DNA of 64,000 bases, taken from positions 277,034-341,033 of the forward strand of contig CH002990.1 of NCBI GenBank assembly GCA_000149265.1. The letters run 5' to 3'. The notes below the pieces were generated by a model. That model saw nothing but the letters and a program-made list of their open reading frames with translations. It was not told where the DNA came from and did not search any database. Source of the DNA: Ciona savignyi (taxonomy: Eukaryota > Chordata > Ascidiacea > Phlebobranchia > Cionidae). Of this stretch, positions 32,901 through 64,000 are shown one piece after another. Position numbers and translations under genes: made by a program. Every line of letters begins with the position of its first letter. Position 1 is the first letter of the stretch.

Positions 32901-35900
32901 GTGAGGTGATCAGACGATTGCCCGTGTGTTAACCCCCTTGGTTTTCCCATTTACGGGGGTAAACATGAATATCCTATCCTATCCATCCAGTATGTTGGAA
33001 CAATCGACAAAACTCTTCGAGTCCATTGTGTATAATAGCAACTTAGATTCCACTGGGTAAATACAATGTACGTTCAATGCCTAGTTGACAGCCCTCAGTC
33101 AGAAAGTTACATGATCATAACCAGCCAAGGCACTTGATGTACATTGCTTTAGATAAGTTGAATTTACATTGCTATTGTAAACAACACACTGTAATAGAAG
33201 ATGAACTGTAGATTTTTTTGTTACAATGTTTTCTGTGTTTGCCTAATCCCTGTATTAAACATGGGCATTGTAATCTATGCACATTTACACAGTTACACCG
33301 TTTACACTTACCATACTACTGAGCGCTTTTTCCAGTTCTTCCACTTTTGAACGCAAGTCTCTTATCTCCTCCTTGTGGCGTTTGCTTTCCGTGACTTTCT
33401 CCCTCACGGTGGCCTCGGTGAGCTCTTTATTTGCCCTCAGAGTTTCAACCTCGGTTGTCAACGAATTACATTGCGTTTGTAAACTTTGGGACTCCTGTTA
33501 GAATGAAATTGTAGACTTTTATTTTTAACATATATTTAACATAGTCATTCTGTCTCCTCCATTTTCATTGGGATTAAAGAAACAAAAGTTTGAAGTTACA
33601 CCTCAGGGATATAAAATTAGTTACACTCAGTGCAGTGTCCACAGTTAGGTTGCTGGAGATGTTGCAAGGAGTTTGATTTTCGATTTTTTTTTAAAAAACT
33701 TTTCGGTTCCTTCAGGTGGAGAAATGGCACAAGTGAAAAACTGGCAGTATCACATTGCATTAGTAGAGTATGGCCGTGTGGCCAAATGGTTAACGCGACC
33801 AATACATATGCCTACTCCTTTACAAAAACGGTCCGAGTAACGAGCCCACCATGTGTTCGAAACTTAGCTCGGTAAAAGAAAACAAACAAAACATTGCATT
33901 AGTAGAGATGACCCATGATAACACATCTTGACTTGGAAATGCTTAAAATCCTTGATACTTCAGTGAAAGAGGTGGTCACAATCAAATCCCAAGTTTGTAC
34001 CAAGTAATATTATTTAGTGTGTACAATCATTTAACCCTTGAACACTGTTCTCAATATAACAACTCTTTCCCACCTTGATATGGTAGCTTAAAGCCTCATT
34101 CAGTCTTATATTTTCCTTGTAAACAGATCTCGTAGTTTCATCGAGGTTGGCAATAGCTTCTGTATGAGCACGTTCTGCAAGCTCGGCAATTTTTTGACTT
34201 GCTTCTCTTTCCAGCCGAATTTTCTCCTCAAAAAACTAAGAAAGAATACAATTATTGTTATAAATTTCGATAACATAAAACTACAGAAAAAAACAAATTC
34301 TAAATTGACCTAACACAGCCGTTTTATAAAGTTAACAAAGGAAAGAAAAATTTTGTAGGCAATGTAGCAACTTTGATTTGCAAGATCCATTTTTTATACC
34401 TTTTCCAATTTAACCTCCCACATCAATCCAATATATATATTGTGGTGAGAATGAATTGCGAATTGCATTTTTTAGTCCCTCTTTAATAATTGAGTGTATT
34501 AAATACTAATCAAAGTAGAAACTGAAAAATAGAAATCCATAAAACTGCAATGTGCTCTAATATGCTGTTTTTTTGATAATCTTTTTAAGATTTTACCCAG
34601 ATCTGTTTTTAATATAAACTCTGTTTACAGTTACTAATCATTCAGGCACACAATCCTTTAATACCAATAAGTGAGTAATATTCGTTTTTAATCCCATAGA
34701 CATTTAGGTCATTTCTTAGTATGGCTTATTAGATCTTTTTTAGCGTGTTTGAAAGGTTGTGGAATAGAAACCTGCAGTTAGGTAGTCAGTTGTTGTATAC
34801 AGCCAAACAATTCCATACCTTGTGTTCCATTTTCTGTAGTGTGTCCTTGTGCTCCTTGTTGGCAACGTACAAACTTTCCCGGATCTCATCCAACTCTGCC
34901 TGCATGGCGGCTCGTTTGCGACGGAATTCCTTCACGAGTTTCAGCTCCGACTGCATGAGCTTCACCTCACCAGTACGTTGCTCCAACCTCGACTCCAACT
35001 CCGATATCTGACTGCTGAACTCTGCAATCTAACAACACATTTGAGGGGAGGATACTTTAATGCAGGGGTCGGCAACCTTTTCATAATCGTGGGCCAAAAC
35101 CTAACTCAACATGATCTCGGCGGGCCGTAATAAATTGCAAAATCAAATAGAAAAATATGTTTACTACCTAGTATTATCTATCGTACAGTACTTTAGTTAG
35201 TAAAGAACACGATGCAAACACATATGAAATAGAAAAAACGATGTCTGTTGTGTCATAATGTTACACCGCGGGCCGAAGGTTGCCGACCCCCTTTAATGTA
35301 TCTATGGGTTTTAAAATGCAGAAGGATGAGAACACCACATGCCCACTGATATGTTAAAGACAGTCATTAAGTTGTTTTTGATTATTCTTTAGATCCATTA
35401 GATTCAACTGGCAACCATTTTGCTCTGTTGGGTCAGATTACCGGCATTTCAATGTAAGGAAAATAAATTTAGTTAAGCACTCTTTAGTTTAAAAAAGCTA
35501 ACATTAATTTTAGATATCATCAGATGACAGTATAACGTGCTTTCAGCATAGCAAGTTCACCCAACTTGGCCATTAAACCATAAGGTTGTGTCCTTGGACA
35601 AAACAATTCAAGGGCATTATCTTTATAAATTGGTATGAGACACATTTAAAATTATTAGGACTGTTATTTCCCACTGTCTGTAATAAACAAGAATTATTTT
35701 CCAGAATGATCATTTTTATGACTGATTTTAATTCACACTTGATACATGATATTTTCAAACAACAGAAAAATCAATTTATTAGGCCTAAAGTCTAATATCA
35801 CTTACAATGCTTTCTTTGTCTTTTCTGCTTTGCTTTTTCAAATCTCTTAATTCCTGTTCATATCTCGATATCTATAGAAGAGAATCGTTGTCAAAAAATT

Positions 35901-37444
35901 GGCATTATGGTATGGTGGTGCGAATGTTCCATTTCAGTTCTGACCTGAGCATGACAATGTCTCTTGGCAAAACACTTAACAGCGTCTCAATGTACTTAAT
36001 TCTAATTAGTTTAAATTTTAAAAATACTAAACACACATCACATGCTTTGGCAACCCTATTCTCAAATTCTGGAATAAAAAGAAAAACTCCAACATTGTGA
36101 AAATAGTGGCCGGTATAATAAACACAGCCCTTTTTCTTCCATCACCAGAAAAAATAATTAGTCCCATATTTCATCATAACAAAAAATGGTAAAATGAAAT
36201 AATCTGTGACACAAGGAAATGCAAAATCACCTCTTCATCCTTTTCCATGTCGCCCTTCTTAAGGAAAGTGACAACCTCGATTGTGTCTTTTTCCGATTGA
36301 AACAATGTGTCGTTCAGCTTCTCATTCTCACCAGCCATCCGCTTGCAAGTTTCTCTGCACAATCATGTTCTTTCAATAAATTTGTTTTACATTTTTAACA
36401 CATTTAAAGGTGTAAAATTTTTAAGAATTTTTAAGTAGTTTAAAATTTAAGTAGAGCAAGCTTGAAAATGTTTGTGGTTCAGTGCATTTAAATGAAAATT
36501 CGATATAAATTGCTAATAGAGAAACAAAAATCGATTATCCAGTAGGCTGAAGTATACATTCTGATTATCTCATACATAGTTTAGCTTTGTAGCTTACAGA
36601 CCATAAAAAGAAATCAAGGTTTGATTGTCACTTACCTTGTACAGTTGTATTCCTTAGAAAAGCAGTGTTAGCTGGTCAGATAGACCATTCACAACGTGTT
36701 TATTCATAACCAGTCATTAGGTATCAATTAAGTGATTGAAAAAGGCAATCTAGAGGATTTAACTAATATTAAACAAAAGACATACTGTGATAACTCCGAT
36801 TGACAAAGTATTCTCACCACAAAGTTATAATGACTGTGTTTTAGCCATCCCCATAAACGAAAGACATAAGAAGCCCAAGTAACCAACCTGTATTCATTTC
36901 TTGATTTTTCTGTCACATCCAGCCGGCTTGCCCATAACTTAGCATTCGCAACTGCCATTGTTAATTCAGCATCTCTGTCCATCTTTGGTGCCTTTCCAGA
37001 CTTCTTACCCTTTTTACTAAGAAATAAAATAATTTAATAAGAATAAAATAAACACTAGTATCAAACATTATGTTGTGTATGATAAGTAAACACCATAGTT
37101 TGTGGCTTTAGAAGAAATAAAACATTTACAAATACACATGTTATAGATATTTTTTAACAATAGAATACCGGTACTTATTTAAAAATTCTACTTTTTACAA
37201 AATATTTATTATCCATTATACATCTCGATCATGGATAGTATAAATTATTCATGTATTGTTTGGAAAACTACCAACTAAATACAGGTACTTGGAAGCTAAA
37301 TAAAAAAGAGAAAAAGAAAAGGTTGAATACTGCAAATCCTACATGCAAACAGCTTACATTTGGCTTACTTACTTACTTACTTACTTACCCTCCACTTTTC
37401 TTTCCCTTTTTCCCCTTGCCACCTTTCTTGCCCTTCTTAGGCAT
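29985..37444 (-). CDS. BBOF1: Basal body-orientation factor 1 (CCDC176), complete, 538 aa
   Basis: Twelve exons, minus strand: 37389-37444, 36888-37016, 36231-36354, 35806-35871, 34819-35028, 34074-34235, 33312-33494, 32554-32679, 32093-32193, 31310-31462, 30300-30464, 29985-30126. Together they make 1617 nt with every phase consistent. The start is lysine/glycine-rich, MPKKGKKGGKGKKGKKSGG. Next come ANAKLWASRLDVTEKSRNEY, a long coiled coil (about residues 70-400, including FFEEKIRLEREASQKIAELA), FPKIRTFKKNDHSTNS and the hallmark DLTWEQKEKVLRLLFARMNG. It ends AISVKQLTT. Length and motif order match vertebrate BBOF1 (about 530 aa). That protein sits at basal bodies of multiciliated cells and keeps cilia aligned. 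Donors are mostly GTRAGT; exon 10 uses a weak GTATTT. Several introns carry SINEs or a MITE. Confidence 0.95.
30784..31056 (-). mobile_element. Diverged SINE in a BBOF1 intron
   Basis: A reversed copy of the main SINE family: it starts AGGATAATCATGTTTATCC and contains GCAATGTCCGTAAAGTGGCTTGCCC. It ends in a tRNA-like head (CACTAACCCACCGAGCTAACCGG when read on plus). It is older than the copies at 16925 and 20498. Confidence 0.8.
32691..32987 (+). mobile_element. SINE abutting a BBOF1 splice acceptor
   Basis: A near full-length copy (CGGCCGGTTAGTCTGGCGG head, GGTTGCAGGTGCAAAACTGG B box, ATCCTATCCTATCC tail). It lies antisense to BBOF1 in the intron before exon 32554-32679, only about 11 nt from that exon's 3' splice site. 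CATCC at both edges may be part of a target duplication. Confidence 0.9.
33771..33880 (+). mobile_element. Second tRNA-derived SINE family, copy 2
   Basis: GCCGTGTGGCCAAATGGTTAACGCG carries the A box and TGTGTTCGAAACTTAGCTCG the B box, with ACAAAAACGGTCCGAGTAAC between. The spacing matches 25473-25572. It lies in a BBOF1 intron. Confidence 0.7.
35063..35290. mobile_element. Deleted hAT-type MITE in a BBOF1 intron
   Basis: It starts CAGGGGTCGGCAACC and ends GGTTGCCGACCCC, having lost the terminal TG. The 8-bp duplication CTTTAATG flanks it (35055-35062 and 35291-35298). The interior, including GATCTCGGCGGGCCGTAATAA and AAAGAACACGATGCAAACAC, matches 4463-5031 with an internal deletion. It is 34 nt upstream of the 3' splice site of exon 34819-35028. 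Confidence 0.92.
37365..37388 (-). repeat. (GTAA)6 microsatellite overlapping the BBOF1 exon-1 donor
   Basis: On the minus strand, exon 1 ends GGAGG and is followed at once by six GTAA units. The 5' splice site GTAAGT is therefore repeated several times in 4-nt steps. Using any later copy would add an in-frame TAA straight after the Gly codon. Confidence 0.9.
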
Positions 37445-37726
37445 CTTGAGGATTTAACGTAACCAATCTAATTACCTGGTTGATATCACACAGTTTCAAA
37501 TATGTTAAATGGGGGCCTACAGAAATAGTTAACAAATATACTCATTGTTTCTTGATTAACTATTTAGTCATGATTTCACAAATATAAATCACATATCTAT
37601 TATAAAAAACTTTATGTACAGTAATTATATGTGTAATTTTTTAAATAACATATGATTTTGCGGAAAATATCGTAATGAAATAACACTACAATTATATGAC
37701 TAAATAAACTTTAAACTTTAGTTTCG

Positions 37727-37740
37727 GTCTCCATAGCAAT
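37727..37740. promoter_or_regulatory. X-box-like RFX site upstream of BBOF1
   Basis: GTCTCCATAGCAAT fits the RFX X-box consensus GTYNCC-N2-RRNAAC at every position except the last (T for C). It lies 283 bp before the BBOF1 start codon. X-boxes mark ciliary genes controlled by RFX (with FOXJ1) in animals. Function here is inferred from sequence and position. Confidence 0.5.
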
Positions 37741-38005
37741 ATGTCAAAAGCGCCACCAGTGGATTTAAACATAGAGATTTTTAAATTGCCAAAAATGCAT
37801 TTGAAATTTAAATCTATTTTGAGTGTTTCTTGCATATTAGTCGACTGACCTAATCGTTCGGAGACATAACCAAAAATACCTAGTAATAATTTATTACCCG
37901 ATAAAAGTGAAAAGTGTAAAACTTTCTTTGTGAAATTTAAAATAGGCTTACTAAAAATAAAGGTCATGTACAATCCCCATCTTACAGAGGGATCGGTCGA
38001 TTTTT

Positions 38006-38011
38006 TTTATT
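38006..38011 (-). terminator. Candidate poly(A) signal of HS1BP3
   Basis: AATAAA on the minus strand about 105 nt past the stop codon at 38116, followed by A+T-rich sequence. The rest of the 37445-38115 spacer has no gene, only the X-box-like site. Confidence 0.5.
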
Positions 38012-38115
38012 TACAAATAACAATGCGAACGATGAAACATTTTGGTCATAAATATGAAATTGCAAACAGAGTTTTTTACTTATTTTATGCATGGGCCTAC
38101 ATGTATATTTTAAAC

Positions 38116-39189
38116 CTAAAAACCCAGATCAATTGTTTTATCATCTTCGGTATTTTGGTTAATATATCTTAATAGATCTGTCCCTTCCATGGTACTTGCG
38201 TCCAGACTTGGTTGGACCGCTTTTTCCTCTATCTCTAATCCAACCGTTTTCGAAGTTTTAAGTAAATCAGGTTTATTTGTAACAGTTCTGAGTTTAGAAA
38301 AAATGTCGGTGACGTCATCTTCTACACTGAGCAAGTCATTTTCGTTTGCAACTGATGGTTCTTGGAGTGGAATCGCGGATTTTGCATCTTGTTCTTCGGC
38401 ATAATATATAAGTTCTTTATCACTACTGTCAACGTTTCCAGTTAAATCAGGTTTATTAAACAAAGTAGCTCGTTTTCTGGTCGTTTCGTTGCTGTCAAGG
38501 AATAATTCGCTTTTTTCTTCACCAACATAGTTGTTAGCAAGATAACCATCCGTAATCTCGTCTTCTGAGTCGTCTTCAAATAACGATTCTTTCGCATATT
38601 TGAGTCCTGATTTCCCGAATAAATCTTCTTCGATATCATTGGTTGTTTTTTGATCAATTTTCGCTAAGGTTTGACCGCTTGACTTTGCCTTTGCTTTGTT
38701 CTTAGAGTCTTCTAGGTGAAGAAATTTGCCAAAAAGCTCGGATGTTGCTATTTTCTTATCACCAGCACACCACCGCATAAATTTATCCACAGCCAACCGG
38801 CGTTCTGATGCCTCTTTTCTAGTTTTTGATGACGAGGCAATAAGGCCGGCTATTGTTCTTTTCTTTGCCAGTTCAGGAACGTAAGTTCCGGAATATTTTT
38901 CATCAAGGACTTTTCGTAAAGCCAAGAAATCGCTGTAATTTTTCTCTAATGTAAAATGGGCGACCCTCTCTACTGACTGATCCGCATACTTTTCCTTTTT
39001 GGCCTCATCCAACACCGGGTGGTTGTTTGTGACAACTACAACTCGATATATTACTTGAGCGGCCCCAAGGTGCTCACCCTTTTTGTCATCAAACAAAATA
39101 CAATCTGGAACTGTAACATCCAATCCGGTTTCTTCATTTTCCAGTGTTCGAGTTGTAGATATTGCAGCTCTAGCGATGGTTGACGACAT
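38116..39189 (-). CDS. HS1BP3: HCLS1-binding protein 3 homolog (PX domain), 357 aa
   Basis: Intronless. The start chosen is the ATG at 39189 (MSSTIARAAISTTR); a longer frame upstream opens only with TTG. Residues about 20-155 form a PX domain: TGLDVTVPD, VIYRVVVVT, FTLEKNYSDFLALRKVL, then SERRLAVDKFMRWC and LFGKFLHLED. PX domains bind phosphoinositides on endosomal membranes. The rest is acidic and low-complexity (EDDSEDE). It ends TDLLRYINQNTEDDKTIDLGF, equivalent to the conserved C-terminal DILQYI segment of vertebrate HS1BP3. Vertebrate HS1BP3 binds cortactin-like HS1 and affects membrane lipid turnover in autophagy. The prolines that serve SH3 binding in vertebrates are largely missing. 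It diverges from EML5/6. Confidence 0.9.
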   Translation of the reverse strand: MSSTIARAAISTTRTLENEETGLDVTVPDCILFDDKKGEHLGAAQVIYRVVVVTNNHPVLDEAKKEKYADQSVERVAHFTLEKNYSDFLALRKVLDEKYSGTYVPELAKKRTIAGLIASSSKTRKEASERRLAVDKFMRWCAGDKKIATSELFGKFLHLEDSKNKAKAKSSGQTLAKIDQKTTNDIEEDLFGKSGLKYAKESLFEDDSEDEITDGYLANNYVGEEKSELFLDSNETTRKRATLFNKPDLTGNVDSSDKELIYYAEEQDAKSAIPLQEPSVANENDLLSVEDDVTDIFSKLRTVTNKPDLLKTSKTVGLEIEEKAVQPSLDASTMEGTDLLRYINQNTEDDKTIDLGF

Positions 39190-39953
39190 TTCAAAGAATA
39201 TCAAACAATAGCAGCAGACTTTGCCTTTATAGCGTTAATGACAAAAATGAAACTGTTTAATTCACTGGAGCAATCAAATATCAAACAACTTCCTGAATTG
39301 GTTACCAACGAGGTGGTATCCTATTGGGCATATACGCTATAGTTATGAGGCCAATTGCATATGTTTGCATTTGAACAGTTAATCTGTACAAGCTAATATT
39401 TAACCAGTGTAATAATATTAAACTACCCAGAAGTTAACTTTCCATTTGAATTTTCGTTTTATTAAAAAAAAGATTTATCTTTATCCAAAGTTATAGGTAG
39501 GTAGACGTGGTGAACCGAAATTTATTCTTGTTCTTTTAATTACAAGAAAACTTTACAAAACAATTCGATTGTATCATTTACATTGAATCGTCTGCTAACA
39601 TTAAATTCTTGCACAAACACAGGTGCAATTTTTTGCATGAAAACTAAAAATTACGACACTTGGTTTTAAAATAATGTTTTTCAATGGGTTTACTTTACTC
39701 CCTTCCAAATTCCGAAAAAAATATTTCCAACGCCATTAGCCAACGCACGAATCGATGTAAAGCGTCGTCTCGATAACAACTGGGAAATTTCAAAACAACG
39801 GCGACCTGTTATCTTATTTTGCTTGGTTCGGTACTTAACCAACCGATAAATCGATATATTAAACAGTGCAATTCGTACATTTGTAGATGCATTAGGCTGC
39901 AGGGCATATAAATATTACTTTTTGCTGCTCTATTTGTGCACATAGAAAGAAAA
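39190..39953. promoter_or_regulatory. Divergent promoter region, HS1BP3 / EML5/6
   Basis: 764 bp between two divergent start codons must hold both promoters unless spliced leaders or distant exons are used. Near the EML start, TTTTTGCTGCTCTATTTGTG followed by CACATAG ends in an AG at 39944-39945, 8 nt before the ATG: a possible spliced-leader acceptor. No TATA box was assigned. GTCGTCTCGATAAC (about 39766-39779) is a weak X-box-like match. Confidence 0.4.
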
Positions 39954-63822
<23,869 letters not shown>

Positions 63823-64000
63823 GTACAGCTCATTTATTAACGAAATTGTCTTTATTAGAAAAACAATATTCCATACATATATACATGCTTAAGACTGAAA
63901 TGCCTTTCATATTAATGTATTACAAAAGAACAACACAGATTTTATTTAAAATTGCTTTGTATATGACTATATTTTGAAAAATGTTTGCTAAATAAATATT

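Noticed and set aside
21915..37444. TARP-like gene and BBOF1 as one operon
   Set aside because: BBOF1 has its own poly(A) signal and about 820 bp separate it from the TARP start, much wider than typical ascidian operon spacing.
39766..39779. X-box for EML5/6 or HS1BP3
   Set aside because: The left half-site does not fit well (GTCGTC); too weak alone to claim.

Overview
This is eukaryotic DNA: intron-rich, A+T-rich, dense in short non-autonomous transposons, with GT-AG introns down to 55 nt. The proteins that can be spliced together are chordate-like (stargazin/TARP, BBOF1, HS1BP3, EML5/6). With the compact gene spacing, tRNA-derived SINEs and 3' splice acceptors placed just before start codons (as expected for spliced-leader trans-splicing), this fits an ascidian tunicate of the Ciona type. 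The species is inferred, not proven.

Layout. About 1-6.6 kb is repeats: a foldback minisatellite (1757-2730), then a duplicated, transposon-riddled repeat cluster (about 2843-6300). At 6.8-9.8 kb lie a doubtful two-exon small gene and a clear intronless gene for a 778-residue nucleotidyltransferase/TPR protein. About 9.8-21.5 kb has no intact gene I can support. It holds a ZNHIT3 retropseudogene, a decayed Ty3/gypsy-type polyprotein fragment, hAT-type MITEs, SINEs, an exact 60-bp minisatellite and a second copy of the repeat cluster.

The rest is four tightly packed genes, reconstructed here exon by exon with every phase checked. On the minus strand are a nine-exon TARP/CACNG-like gene (21915-29066), the twelve-exon BBOF1 gene (29985-37444) and the intronless HS1BP3 gene (38116-39189). 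On the plus strand is EML5/6, of which 34 exons and 1530 codons (39954-63822) are in the window; it runs off the right edge. HS1BP3 and EML5/6 diverge from a 764-bp intergenic region.

The genes do not form one pathway. BBOF1 (basal-body alignment in motile cilia) and EML5/6 (microtubule binding) share a ciliary/microtubule theme, and BBOF1 has an X-box-like RFX site upstream. The TARP-like protein is predicted to be a membrane auxiliary subunit of AMPA-type receptors or calcium channels. The strongest leads for something little described are the nucleotidyltransferase/TPR gene, the foldback minisatellite and a decapeptide repeat with almost only synonymous changes at 19047-19136.
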